Made by a program: the position numbers and the translations under genes. The notes under the pieces are model-generated. The model was not told the origin of the DNA and did not search any database. It saw only the letters and a program-made list of their open reading frames with translations. A stretch of DNA of 64,000 bases from Thermoplasmata archaeon (lineage in GTDB: Archaea; Thermoplasmatota; Thermoplasmata; Thermoplasmatales; Thermoplasmataceae): NCBI GenBank assembly GCA_021797555.1, contig JAJZZM010000013.1:124001-188000 (forward strand), given 5' to 3'. How positions within the stretch are numbered: the first letter of the stretch is position 1; each line of letters begins with the position of its first letter. Below, in pieces: positions 35,872 to 45,967 of the stretch.

Positions 35872-36380
35872 TCTACATAATTATAAACGCATTTATTAAC
35901 ATTTTTTATATTTTAGTTTAAAATATTCATATTAAATTTATCATTTATGTAAAAATAATATGAGCAATGCCATAAAAATTCTATAACAATATTGATTAAA
36001 TTTTGTGGGAAATCATTAAGTTATTGACCGGTATAAAAATGAGACACATTTATTCTATAGTTATTGCAAAATTATGTATAAAATATTATAAACATATATC
36101 AAGTAAAAAACCTTTGAATGATAGGGGAATAAATATAATTTAAATGTTAAAAACAATAAATACATTAGAATTAATTTCAGAATACCAAATATAGAATAAT
36201 AATTCGTAATATTTATATATTTGAAACTGGTGCAGTGCAAAATAAAATATTATGAATAAAATTATAAATTATAGGCAAATAACATTAAATTGGTTAAAAC
36301 AGCATATAAAATTTCAATATTGATAATAAAATTTTAAATCATATTAATTTCCAAATTATTTACTAATTACATAAGTAAGA
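35872..36380. other. Gene-free AT-rich region between the cysteine synthase gene and the ABC operon
   Basis: About 500 bp without a credible ORF in any frame. It includes the minus-strand promoter of the cysteine synthase gene near its left end. I see no IS remnant, tRNA or long repeat. Confidence 0.5.
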
Positions 36381-36426
36381 AATAAACATATAAATACATG
36401 TTTATTCATATATAAAATATTGAGGT
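36381..36426 (+). promoter_or_regulatory. Promoter with a perfect 9-bp inverted repeat around TATA, and SD, for the ABC operon
   Basis: aataaacat (36381-36389) and atgtttatt (36398-36406) are perfect inverted repeats flanking ataaatac; the TATA box atataaata lies inside. Transcription should begin near 36418-36422, and GAGGT (36422-36426) sits six bases before ATG 36433. A protein bound here would block TBP, as expected for a repressor. The TrmB protein encoded at 41992 is the obvious candidate. Confidence 0.55.
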
Positions 36427-36432
36427 ACAAAA

Positions 36433-38232
36433 ATGAAAAATAAAAAATTGTTAATTATAATAGTTATGTCGGTAGTTTTTATTATGTTGGCTACGAGTTT
36501 AAACGGATTTTCATATAGCAATAATAACCACTCCAAACCTGATGCAGTTAGTGTCAGTCCAAGTGGAACATTATATTTATCACCCGGTCCTACTCCGGCA
36601 TTTACAGATAATTTCAACCCATTTAATATATGGAGTTCACCTGCCGGTATAATGTCATTGCTTTATGAACCACTTTTTCAGATAAATACCTATAATGGTA
36701 CAACAATACCATGGTTAGCAACAAACTATACATGGTCGCATAACAACACTTTATTAACATTAAATTTAAGGCATAATGTAGAATTCAGCAATGGTATGCA
36801 GTTTAATTCAACAGATGTTGTATTCACATTTAATACACAGAAAACAATACTTGGTGATTGGGGAAATATAAATAATATATCTGCTGTTAATCAATATACG
36901 GTTAATTTTAATTTTTCCAAACCCGATGTCCAGTGTTTATTCTATTTGGGTTCTAATTTTATGCTTCCAGAACCACTATGGAAAGGCATATCAAGCCCGG
37001 AAAGCAAAGTTATTACAGACCCTGTTGGAACAGGCCCATATATATTGAGTAGCTTTAGCGGACAGAAAATAGTATTAACAGCAAATCCACATTACTGGCA
37101 ACCAGATGAGCCACATATAAAAAATGTCGTTTACATAGATTATACCAGCAACAGTGCGTTAACACTGGCACTTGCACAGGGTAAGGTTCAATGGGCATCT
37201 GTTTTTGCGCCAAACGTTACACAATTATTCGTTCATAAGGACCCTGAATACAATCACTATTATTTCCCTCCAGGACAGCCGGTTACATTAATAACAAATG
37301 ATGTGGTATATCCATTTAATTTAAGCTATTTCAGGCAGGCAATAAGCTTATCAATAAACAGAACAGAAATATGCAAAATAGGTGAATATGGATATGAGAA
37401 ACCGGCAAATGCAGCAAATATATTACAGCAGCAATTATTCTGGCTAAATTCAACAAATGCAAATGATGCAAATAAACTGGCACAGTATAATACATCGGAA
37501 GCGTTAAAATTGCTTGAAGATCATGGGTTTACAATGAAAAATGGGAGACTGTATGAACCAAATGGAACAGAATTACCTGCTGTAACATTAATGTCTGTTG
37601 CCGGATATGCGGACTGGGATACAGATATATCCATAATAGCAACGGAATTATCCAGCATAGGCATTAAAGTAAGCATAGAAACCCCAACTGCAAGTGTTAT
37701 TGAATCAGATATAGCAACAGGGGACTTTTATATGGCAGTGGATACAGTTACAGGCATAGGTCCAAATCCATGGTACGATTATTCCGGGTTAATTGGCCCA
37801 ATAACACCTATAGGCAAAACGGCATACACAGATGAAGAAAGATGGAATTATACAGATACGGGCTTCATGAATTACTATAATAATTTCACAAAAACCAGCA
37901 ATGTCACAGAACAGAAAGTATTAGTAAACAATATGGCAAATGTAATGTTAAACCAAATGCCAATGATACCATTAGTATACTCCGCTAATTGGTATGAATA
38001 TGTTAATAATACGGTAGCCGGTTTTCCGAATCAGAATAATCCATACTGGATACCAATGCCATGGTACCCCGGGCCAATGGAGGTTGTAATACTGCATTTG
38101 TATAATAAAAGCAGTATTACAACACCAATTAACTACGACGATTACTATATAATAGGTGGATTAATAGCAATAATTGCAATAGCCGGCATATCATCCATAT
38201 ATATAAAAAAGAGGAGACTAAAAAATAATTAA
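36433..38232 (+). CDS. ABC transporter substrate-binding protein, family 5, membrane-anchored
   Basis: 599 residues. An N-terminal signal or anchor (LLIIIVMSVVFIMLATSLNG), then the family 5 (oligopeptide/nickel/beta-oligosaccharide) binding fold: PAFTDNFNPFNIW, RHNVEFSNGMQFNSTDVVFTF, DPVGTGPYIL, YFRQAISLSINR. A C-terminal helix (IIGGLIAIIAIAGISSIYI) plus a basic tail anchors it outside the cell. In Archaea, family 5 proteins often bind oligosaccharides such as cellobiose. The operon ends in a TrmB gene and a GH1 glycosidase gene, which favours a sugar ligand over peptides (inference). Confidence 0.9.
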   Translation: MKNKKLLIIIVMSVVFIMLATSLNGFSYSNNNHSKPDAVSVSPSGTLYLSPGPTPAFTDNFNPFNIWSSPAGIMSLLYEPLFQINTYNGTTIPWLATNYTWSHNNTLLTLNLRHNVEFSNGMQFNSTDVVFTFNTQKTILGDWGNINNISAVNQYTVNFNFSKPDVQCLFYLGSNFMLPEPLWKGISSPESKVITDPVGTGPYILSSFSGQKIVLTANPHYWQPDEPHIKNVVYIDYTSNSALTLALAQGKVQWASVFAPNVTQLFVHKDPEYNHYYFPPGQPVTLITNDVVYPFNLSYFRQAISLSINRTEICKIGEYGYEKPANAANILQQQLFWLNSTNANDANKLAQYNTSEALKLLEDHGFTMKNGRLYEPNGTELPAVTLMSVAGYADWDTDISIIATELSSIGIKVSIETPTASVIESDIATGDFYMAVDTVTGIGPNPWYDYSGLIGPITPIGKTAYTDEERWNYTDTGFMNYYNNFTKTSNVTEQKVLVNNMANVMLNQMPMIPLVYSANWYEYVNNTVAGFPNQNNPYWIPMPWYPGPMEVVILHLYNKSSITTPINYDDYYIIGGLIAIIAIAGISSIYIKKRRLKNN

Positions 38233-38243
38233 AGTGTAAATAA

Positions 38244-39245
38244 ATGATACCATATAAATATATTTTTAAAAAAAGTATTGCGTTTCTTGTGGTTTTATAT
38301 GCAGCAATAACTTTAAATTTTTTATTACCAAGGTTAATTCCAGGAGATCCTGCAGAAGTAGTATATTTAGCCATAATAAAAGAGGGCGGCGGATCAGTGA
38401 ATCCTGTATATATTCATCAATTGGAAGCAGAATATGGAATCTCTAATGCACCCATGTACACTCAATATTTGCAATATTTGGAAGATCTATTGCATGGCAA
38501 TCTCGGAATTTCTATAGCATTTTTCCCGGAACCTGTCAGTTCAATATTATCAGAGGCATTGCCATGGACATTATATCTTGTAATAACCTCTATAGTAATA
38601 TCATTTTTTATTGGCAATAGATTAGGAAGGTATGCAGGTATAAATAGAAATACATTCAGGGATTTATTAATAGACCTATTCTCAATGTTCATGGCATCAT
38701 TCCCTGCATTCGTCCTAGCATTTATAATGCTTGATATATTTTCTGTAGACTCGGGTATATTCCCTATTGGAGGAGCATATAGCTCCAGTGTAAATATTGG
38801 TTTTAATATGCCTTTTATAGTAAGTGCAATATATCATTCCTTTTTACCTATATTAACAATAATACTGACATCTATTGGTGGCTGGGTTCTTGGAATGAGA
38901 AATAATATTATACCGAATGTGAACAGTGATTTTATAAGCTTCTCGGAAAATCTTGGTTTACAGAAAGAGCAGATAAATAGAATAGCATATAGAAATGCTA
39001 TATTACCAAATTTAACCGGATTTTCAATGTCTATAGGGTTATCTGTAAGCGGGGTTATAATAGAAGAGTCAATATTTTCATATCCAGGTGTGGGATTATA
39101 CATGATTACTGCAATAGACTCTCTCGATTACCCCCTGCTTCAGGGCATATTTTTGATGGTAATTATAGCAGTACTGGTAGGCAATTTAGTAGTCGATATA
39201 TTATACGGGTTTTTTGATCCACGGATAAGGCAGGAGGGAGAATAA
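38244..39245 (+). CDS. ABC permease, DppB/OppB type
   Basis: A 333-residue inner-membrane subunit with six spans. The start FLLPRLIPGDPAEVV is the DppB N-terminal signature; the coupling (EAA) loop is ENLGLQKEQINRIAYRNAILP. It pairs with the next permease and forms the channel of the uptake system. Its stop overlaps the next start by one base (TAATG at 39243-39247). Confidence 0.94.
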   Translation: MIPYKYIFKKSIAFLVVLYAAITLNFLLPRLIPGDPAEVVYLAIIKEGGGSVNPVYIHQLEAEYGISNAPMYTQYLQYLEDLLHGNLGISIAFFPEPVSSILSEALPWTLYLVITSIVISFFIGNRLGRYAGINRNTFRDLLIDLFSMFMASFPAFVLAFIMLDIFSVDSGIFPIGGAYSSSVNIGFNMPFIVSAIYHSFLPILTIILTSIGGWVLGMRNNIIPNVNSDFISFSENLGLQKEQINRIAYRNAILPNLTGFSMSIGLSVSGVIIEESIFSYPGVGLYMITAIDSLDYPLLQGIFLMVIIAVLVGNLVVDILYGFFDPRIRQEGE

Positions 39246-40204
39246 TGAATCATAATTTATTTAAAAACAGGTCTATAAACAAAATTCCGTTTAAATTTAA
39301 TAAAATAATAAAGCCATTGAAAATATTGTTGACAAACAATAAGGCTAAAGCAGGTTTTATAATACTTACTGGGATGATCATTTTTGGCATTTTAGGTCAA
39401 TTTTTTACACCATATAACCCGAATAAATACGAATTTGCAGGTTCTATGCCACCTTCATATGCACATATACTCGGTACAACTGTATACGGCCAGGATGTTT
39501 TCTCACAGTTATTCTACGGAGCAGCACCTACACTACTTGTTGGTTTTTCAGTTGGTATTATAGGAACATTTATATCGATTTTCGTTGGCATAAGTGCAGG
39601 TTTTGCATCCGAAAGGTTAAATAGTATTGTTACTGGAATAATAAATATATTCTTAATAATACCGGGTGTATTATTAATTATGCTTTTTGGTTCATATTTT
39701 CTTGGTATTCATGAGTCACTAGGTTATCTGCCAACTATACTGATACTTGTAATAACAGGCTGGGCTTTCGGTGCCAGGACCTTCAGGTCAATAACATTAT
39801 CAATTGCCAAGAGAGATTTTATACTATCTTCTATGTTAATTGGGGAATCCAGATTAAGTATAATGTTCAGGCAGATTATACGGGCTATATTTCCGGTAAT
39901 AATATCAAATTTCTTTTTCACAGCCATGTACGGTACAATGGGATTAACATTTGTTGAATATTTGGGCGTTGGAAATCTTTTACAGATAAACTGGGGTACA
40001 ATGCTATACTGGGCAATAAACAATGAAGCATATTTAACCGGATTGTGGTGGTGGATTCTACCTCCAAGCTTCATGATCTCAATATTGATGTTTTCATTTA
40101 TATTATTAAATTTTGGCATGGATGAAATTGGGAACCCATCATTGAGGAGGTTTAATAGGAAAAAAAATAAAAAAGGTGATATTAATGAGTTTACTGAGAA
40201 CTGA
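39245..40204 (+). CDS. ABC permease, DppC/OppC type
   Basis: A 319-residue second permease. HILGTTVYGQDVFSQLFYGA matches the DppC periplasmic motif (LGTDxxGRDVxSRxxYG), with a Val-Tyr variation. The EAA loop reads SSMLIGESRLSIMFRQIIRAIFP. It has six spans. The gene reads on into the ATPase genes with an overlap of 20 bp, as part of the same operon. Confidence 0.93.
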   Translation: MNHNLFKNRSINKIPFKFNKIIKPLKILLTNNKAKAGFIILTGMIIFGILGQFFTPYNPNKYEFAGSMPPSYAHILGTTVYGQDVFSQLFYGAAPTLLVGFSVGIIGTFISIFVGISAGFASERLNSIVTGIINIFLIIPGVLLIMLFGSYFLGIHESLGYLPTILILVITGWAFGARTFRSITLSIAKRDFILSSMLIGESRLSIMFRQIIRAIFPVIISNFFFTAMYGTMGLTFVEYLGVGNLLQINWGTMLYWAINNEAYLTGLWWWILPPSFMISILMFSFILLNFGMDEIGNPSLRRFNRKKNKKGDINEFTEN

Positions 40205-40973
40205 GAATTTATCAAAAATATTTATCTCAAGAAGGGGCCTTTTAAAAAGTGAAAATATTACGGCACTTGATAATGTTAATATAGAACTAAATGAGAGGGA
40301 ACTAATCGGCATAGTTGGTGCAAGCGGAAGTGGAAAAAGTACGCTGGCAAAAACACTTGTTTTTTTATACAGGCCAACGTCCGGAAATATATATTTTAAT
40401 GATAAAAACATTACAAAATATAAATCAGGAAAAATCAAAAAATACAGAAAAAATATACAGATGGTTTTTCAAGATCCTTATGCATCGCTGGATCCAAATC
40501 ACACGGTTGAATGGCATATAAAAAGGCCATTGGTATTAATAAAATATAAGGGAAATATAAACGAAAGGATAAATGAATTATTGAATATGGTTACATTGAA
40601 TCCTCCGGAATATTATAGGAATAAATTTCCACACCAATTATCAGGTGGTCAGCGGCAGAGAGTTTATCTTGCAAGAACCCTGGCTGTTGAACCAAAGATA
40701 TTGATCGCAGATGAACCTGTATCAATGCTCGACGTTTCTGTAAGAATAGATATATTAAATTTATTAAAAATGATAAGAGATAAATTAAATTTAAGTATAA
40801 TATATATTACGCACGACCTTAATACGGTGAGCATGATTACCGATAGAATATATGTAATGCATGATGGGAAAATAGTTGAAAAAGGCAATACCATCAATAT
40901 AATAAAAAATCCCACGGATGCATATACAAAGGAATTAATAGATGCTGCACCAAATCCATATAAGAGGATATAA
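40185..40973 (+). CDS. ABC transporter ATPase, DppF/OppF type
   Basis: 262 residues from ATG 40185, preceded by GGTGAT (a good SD; the in-frame GTG at 40176 is part of it). Walker A GASGSGKST, Q-loop QMVFQDPYASLDPN, signature LSGGQRQR, Walker B ILIADEP and the switch His in YITHD are all intact. It powers the importer as the partner of the next ATPase. Confidence 0.94.
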   Translation: MSLLRTENLSKIFISRRGLLKSENITALDNVNIELNERELIGIVGASGSGKSTLAKTLVFLYRPTSGNIYFNDKNITKYKSGKIKKYRKNIQMVFQDPYASLDPNHTVEWHIKRPLVLIKYKGNINERINELLNMVTLNPPEYYRNKFPHQLSGGQRQRVYLARTLAVEPKILIADEPVSMLDVSVRIDILNLLKMIRDKLNLSIIYITHDLNTVSMITDRIYVMHDGKIVEKGNTINIIKNPTDAYTKELIDAAPNPYKRI

Positions 40974-40974
40974 A

Positions 40975-41958
40975 ATGTATAATTGCATACTTGAAGTTAA
41001 AAATTTAAATGTTGGCTATTATGTAGAAAACGGTTTTACAAAAGTTTTAAAAAATGTAAGTTTTGATGTAAAAAGAAATATTATACTTGGCATAGCAGGA
41101 GAATCAGGTTCAGGCAAGAGTACACTGGCATCATCATTATACAATTCATTAAAGTATCCTGGTAAGATTAGTGGAGGTAGCATAATACTTAATGGAATAG
41201 ATATATTAAACACAAAGCCCGGGGACCTCAGAAAGCTCAGGGGAGTAAAATATTCTTTTATACCACAGGCAGCAATGAATGCATTGAATCCAGTTAAAAA
41301 GATAAGATTCCAATTCTATGATATTATGATGGCACATAATATAAATAATGAAAATGATCAGGATAAAAAAATAGATGAAATCTTAAAACTTGTAAGACTT
41401 AATAATAATGTTCTTAATAATTATCCACATGAGTTATCAGGTGGCATGAGGCAGAGAGTTGTAATAGCAATGGCGTTGATCTTATCTCCGGAACTTGTTA
41501 TACTTGATGAACCCACAACCGGCCTTGATGTGCTTGTTGAGCACAATATACTTGTTGACATAAAAAAAATACAGAGAAACCTCGGGATAACCATGATTTT
41601 TATTTCCCATGATTTATCAATACTATTTGAAATATGCGATGAAATGATAATGATGTACGGTGGTGAAATAGTTGAATCCGGTTCATATGATAAATTATTA
41701 AATAGCCCTGCAAATCCTTATACATATTTGCTGGAAAAGAGTATACCTATAATTGGGATAAAAATAAATAAGGGTTTAATAATAAAAGGGACTGTAATGA
41801 ATTTTTCAAACAAAGGCAATGGATGTTATTTTTATGATAGGTGCATATATTCTGAAAACCGTTGTTCTGTATCACATCCAGATCTTAAAGCAATAAATGG
41901 GGAAAATCATTCATATCGCTGTTTCAGGTATCCAGAATGGCAAAAAGACTCAATATAA
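40975..41958 (+). CDS. ABC transporter ATPase, DppD/OppD type
   Basis: 327 residues from ATG 40975, one base after the previous stop; in-frame starts further upstream overlap that gene and lack similarity. Walker A GESGSGKST, signature LSGGMRQR, Walker B VILDEPTTGLD and switch ISHD are intact. The C-terminal oligopeptide/dipeptide domain carries cysteines in GCYFYDRCIYSENRC and a last Cys in YRCFRYP, like DppD proteins that bind a [4Fe-4S] cluster there. Confidence 0.94.
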   Translation: MYNCILEVKNLNVGYYVENGFTKVLKNVSFDVKRNIILGIAGESGSGKSTLASSLYNSLKYPGKISGGSIILNGIDILNTKPGDLRKLRGVKYSFIPQAAMNALNPVKKIRFQFYDIMMAHNINNENDQDKKIDEILKLVRLNNNVLNNYPHELSGGMRQRVVIAMALILSPELVILDEPTTGLDVLVEHNILVDIKKIQRNLGITMIFISHDLSILFEICDEMIMMYGGEIVESGSYDKLLNSPANPYTYLLEKSIPIIGIKINKGLIIKGTVMNFSNKGNGCYFYDRCIYSENRCSVSHPDLKAINGENHSYRCFRYPEWQKDSI

Positions 41959-41991
41959 AAATGTTAAATATAAAAAAAGTATAATATATGG

Positions 41992-43008
41992 ATGAATGAT
42001 GATTTATTTTCCGGGTTAAAAAGATTCGGCCTATCAAATTACGAAATAAAAATTTATGAAACATTATCATTAAAAGGACCAAATACACCTACTGGAACTG
42101 TTAAAATAGCAGGCATACCACAGCCAAGGATATATGATTTATTTTCATCTCTGGAGGAAAAGGGTTTTGTTGATACGGTAACAGGTAAAAAACATTTATA
42201 CAGGGCAGTTCCCGTTTCTCAGGTATTGCGACACGAGGTTTTATGGCTTGATAATTATGTGGATGAACTTGAAAGTTATGTTGAAAAATACAGGGAAACA
42301 GAGAATTTAAAAGAGCCATATATATGGTTTGTTAAGGGGAATAAAAATGTAACTGATAGAATAATATCCATGATTTATTCCGCAAGAAATGAAATCATAA
42401 TGGCATTATTGCATGATACTTTTATTAATGTAAGAAAATATATAAATGGAGCCATAAAAAAAGGTATTACGGTTGCACTTGTCCTTTTCAATGATACAGA
42501 TGACAGTGAATTGAAAACAATACCTCCCGGCGTAATATTAAAAAAACGCTGTGAAAAGCCACTGGAAATGGTTATTGTGGATCGCAGTTCTGTTCTATCA
42601 AATTTAAAAAGTGGAATAGAAAATATTGATTATTCTATATATCTCGAGGAAGATCAGTTATTACACGTTTTAAGTTATTACTTTTTTTATAATATATGGC
42701 TCCCATCAAACTATATAATTTATCCGGAAAATATAATGCATTATAAATTAAATAATATATGGTTAATATGTGACATTATAGATTATTATCTAAATAAAAA
42801 TATAAAACTTAGGGGAGAGTTAAATGGGATAATAAACAATAAAAGTATTTCAATAAAATGTGAAATAATAAAAACAGAGAGAATAAACGGTGTAAGACAA
42901 ACATTTTTTGTAACCGACGGTAAAAATACATATTCAGTTGGAGGTAAATCTGCTCTTAAAGAGGATATAAAGCTTATAGATATTACAATAACAAGATTAT
43001 ATGATTAA
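41992..43008 (+). CDS. TrmB-family transcriptional regulator of the sugar-uptake locus
   Basis: 338 residues. The winged helix contains FGLSNYEIKIYETLSLKGPN, GIPQPRIYDLFSSLEEKG and GKKHLYRAVPVSQVL, nearly the same as the orphan TrmB at 16590. The effector domain follows from about residue 105. It sits 33 bp after the ATPase gene and 56 bp before the GH1 gene, all on one strand, so it probably senses the transported sugar or its product and controls the locus. The inverted repeat at 36381-36406 is a likely target. Confidence 0.9.
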   Translation: MNDDLFSGLKRFGLSNYEIKIYETLSLKGPNTPTGTVKIAGIPQPRIYDLFSSLEEKGFVDTVTGKKHLYRAVPVSQVLRHEVLWLDNYVDELESYVEKYRETENLKEPYIWFVKGNKNVTDRIISMIYSARNEIIMALLHDTFINVRKYINGAIKKGITVALVLFNDTDDSELKTIPPGVILKKRCEKPLEMVIVDRSSVLSNLKSGIENIDYSIYLEEDQLLHVLSYYFFYNIWLPSNYIIYPENIMHYKLNNIWLICDIIDYYLNKNIKLRGELNGIINNKSISIKCEIIKTERINGVRQTFFVTDGKNTYSVGGKSALKEDIKLIDITITRLYD

Positions 43009-43064
43009 TACTATTAATAAAAGTAATTTACAAATGCTTTAATAACAAAAATTAATAGGATGTT

Positions 43065-44504
43065 ATGGTTTTGGACAATTTTAAATTTGGTTTTTCTGAA
43101 TGTGGTTTTCAGTCAGAAATGGGATTATCGGACATAGATTATAATTCGGACTGGTTTATATGGTCAAATGATAAAAGAAATATTCAAAAACATTATGTTT
43201 CAGGTGATTTACCACAAAATGGGGTGGCATACTGGGATTTATACAAGCAAGACCACGATAATGCGGATAAATTGAATATAAATTCCGCAAGGCTTGGAAT
43301 AGAATGGTCAAGGATATTCCCGGTGTCAACAGAAAATATAAAAGTTAATGTGAAATATGATAACGATGATATATTATATGTTGGAATTGATGATGAAGCA
43401 ATAGAAAAAATGGATAAAATTTCAGATAAAAATGCAATAAAGCATTATATGGATATGTTTAATGATTTTAAATCAAGAAATAAATTCTTAATAATCAATT
43501 TTTATCACTGGACAATACCAAAATGGTTAAATGACCCATCTAATTTTACCGATAATGATAAACAGAGGGCGATAGGTGGGTGTTTCAATAACCGCATAAT
43601 TATAGAATTTGCTAAATACTGTGCATACATAGCTAATAAATTTGATTATGTAGCCGATCGCTGGTCAACAATGAATGAGCCAAATATGGTTTATCAGGGC
43701 TGCAGTGTTGACAACTCATATAATGGCATATCAATGAGGAAAAAGAAATTTGCGGAGGCACATGCAAGGGCATATGATGCAATAAAATCATTTTCTAAGA
43801 AGCCGGTAGGTGTAATATTTGCAAATGGGGATATCCAATCTATAGATAATGACGTTGATATAGTAAACAAGGCAAAATTTTTTAACAGGTATTCATTTTT
43901 TGATTCTATAATAAATGGTGATTTATCATGGTATTATGAATTAATAAATGATGGTAAATCAATGAAAATAAGAGATGATATGAAAAACAGGGTAGACTGG
44001 CTTGGATTAAATTATTACAGCAGAGATGTTATAAAAAGAAGCAATTCAGGCTGGGATATATTGAAAGGTTATGGCCATTACTGTGGCGATATGAAAAAAT
44101 CACTGGATAATAGATCAGTTAGTGAAACCGGATGGGAAATATACCCTGATGGCATATATAACATAATAATGGATTATTATAGGAGATATAAAATACCTGT
44201 AACAATTACAGAAAATGGTATAGCAGATGATATGGATAAATACCGGTCCAATTATATAATATCACATTTTTATAATGTAGAAAAAGCAATAAATGATGGT
44301 GCGGAAGTTGAGGGATATTACCACTGGTCATTAACGGACAATTATGAATGGGCATCTGGGTTCTCAAAAAACTTCGGCTTGTTTAAGGTAAATATGGAAA
44401 CAAAGGAAAGGCTTATGAGGCCAAGTGCCATAATTTATAAGAAAATAATAGATAACTATGGTGTCCCTGAAAACCTTAAATGGATAGCGGAAAATAAGAT
44501 ATAG
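43065..44504 (+). CDS. GH1 beta-glycosidase (LacS-like beta-galactosidase/beta-glucosidase)
   Basis: A 479-residue glycoside hydrolase of family 1. The acid/base is Glu205 in STMNEPN and the nucleophile Glu383 in TITENGIAD; FYHWTIPKWL and the C-terminal YYHWSLTDNYEW complete the active site. There is no signal peptide, so it acts in the cytosol on imported beta-glycosides. It resembles the archaeal LacS enzymes (Sulfolobus, Picrophilus). It is the last gene of the uptake locus; a broken IS630 transposase follows. Confidence 0.95.
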   Translation: MVLDNFKFGFSECGFQSEMGLSDIDYNSDWFIWSNDKRNIQKHYVSGDLPQNGVAYWDLYKQDHDNADKLNINSARLGIEWSRIFPVSTENIKVNVKYDNDDILYVGIDDEAIEKMDKISDKNAIKHYMDMFNDFKSRNKFLIINFYHWTIPKWLNDPSNFTDNDKQRAIGGCFNNRIIIEFAKYCAYIANKFDYVADRWSTMNEPNMVYQGCSVDNSYNGISMRKKKFAEAHARAYDAIKSFSKKPVGVIFANGDIQSIDNDVDIVNKAKFFNRYSFFDSIINGDLSWYYELINDGKSMKIRDDMKNRVDWLGLNYYSRDVIKRSNSGWDILKGYGHYCGDMKKSLDNRSVSETGWEIYPDGIYNIIMDYYRRYKIPVTITENGIADDMDKYRSNYIISHFYNVEKAINDGAEVEGYYHWSLTDNYEWASGFSKNFGLFKVNMETKERLMRPSAIIYKKIIDNYGVPENLKWIAENKI

Positions 44505-44580
44505 TAGCAGGATTTATTATATATTTATCCTATTTATGTTCTCCAGCATTGAGTTCCTTGTATAATGTTTTTAACCATAA

Positions 44581-45381
44581 TTGAAGAAAATAATAGACAG
44601 CGGCCCCAGAATATATGGTTATGATACCGATCTGTGGACGCTGAAGAGAATATCCGAGGTCATATCAAGGGAATACAATATTGAGTACAATACAACACAC
44701 ATCTAGCATATTCTAAAGAATCTTGGCTATTCAGCACAGATTCCGGTAGCTGTGGCCATGGAGAAGAATCCTGGATATGTGAATGAATGGCTTGACAAGA
44801 ATTATCCTAAATATGTTAAGGAAGCAAATAAGAAGAATGCAACCATCCTATTCCAGGATGAATCTGAAGTGCAGAGCAGGCCCAATGTAAGGAGGATATG
44901 GTCGCAGAAAGGAAAGAGGCCCAGAATGATGGCAAGGGAGAACCGGGACAGGATATCAATAACATCAGCTGTAACACCTGATGGTAATTTATACTTCATG
45001 ATAAAGGAGGGAAGCATGAACAGCAATGACATAATTAATTTCATGGAACATCTTCTTTCAGAGATAAATGGATTCCTTTACATGTTCTGGGACAATATAA
45101 AAATACACAGGAGCAGGACTGTAAAGGATTTCCTTGAAATGCATAATGACAGGCTCATAACGGTGAGTATTCCTGCATATTCTCCTGAACTTAATCCTGA
45201 TGAATTAGTATGGAATGCATTGAAATATCAGGAATTATCAAATTTCTGCCCTGCCAATATGGATGAACTGAAAAATAAAGTTATTCTCACAATGAACAGG
45301 TTGAAAAGCAACCTTGAAAAGATGATGAACATCATAAGGGGTTCGAGTCTTCCCCTGCCACCAATTATTGGAAAGAATTAA
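44581..45381 (+). pseudogene. IS630-family transposase, broken
   Basis: The reading frame, open back to 44581, is interrupted by an in-frame TAG at 44704-44706 (within TTHI-stop-HILKNLGYS). The part from ATG 44752 (209 codons) keeps the DDE elements: FQDESEVQ, MFWDNIKIHRS, and SPELNPDELVW. The N-terminal HTH is truncated, so only the second half remains. Its base composition is less AT-rich than the flanks, as expected for a recently acquired element. No terminal inverted repeats were recognised. Confidence 0.85.
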
Positions 45382-45534
45382 GGAAAAGTAGAATAATGAT
45401 AACTATCTCATGGAATGGAAATATTTTTGTTTAAGAATAAATATATAAGATCAAATAAATTTAAAACTATAATATATAACTATTAACATAGGAATATATA
45501 ACATCTGTCGTATGATTACTTCGGCGGTATTAAT

Positions 45535-45726
45535 ATGTACATACTACATAGAGTAGTTAGAGATGAAAAAATGAGCTACACAGAAATGAACGAAAAAGAT
45601 AAAAATAAGAACGATAAAAAAGAAGAAAAGTTACAGAATTCAAACGATGAAAAAGAAACAAAAATGCAAAACAAGCATAGTGAAAAAGAAACAAAGCAGG
45701 AAAATTCAGATAATGAAGACGAGTAA
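45535..45726 (+). CDS. Small, highly charged, low-complexity protein
   Basis: 63 residues, with more than half Lys, Glu, Asp, Asn; repeated units such as EKETK and KDKNK. It starts at ATG 45535, seven bases after CGGCGGT, a plausible ribosome binding site. The first 12 residues are less charged (MYILHRVVRDEK). It is probably disordered in solution. It lies between a broken IS630 and an rve-type transposase remnant, so it may be accessory. I know no homologue. Confidence 0.4.
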   Translation: MYILHRVVRDEKMSYTEMNEKDKNKNDKKEEKLQNSNDEKETKMQNKHSEKETKQENSDNEDE

Positions 45727-45967
45727 ACCTGAAAATATGCCAGAAAATAAGTTAGAATATTATAATGCTTATTTATCTGGATATTAAAATTTATAAACCA
45801 CAGAATTTTTATAATGTTATCAATTATGTTTATTTATTATACATTCAATTTTATAAAAATAATATCAATAAATTCAATATACCTGAAATAATAATGCGTA
45901 TAGGTAAAATAATTTCAGAGACAATTATGATATCATGAAATGAGTTCTCATATATATTTATTATTTT

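Noticed and set aside
36381-36406. CRISPR or phage attachment interpretation of the inverted repeat
   Set aside because: A single repeat centred on a TATA box upstream of an operon is better explained as an operator; there are no spacer-like arrays.
44704-44706. Pyrrolysine-type readthrough at the TAG in the IS630 gene
   Set aside because: No sign of pyl genes in the window, and the gene also lacks its N-terminus; ordinary decay is simpler.
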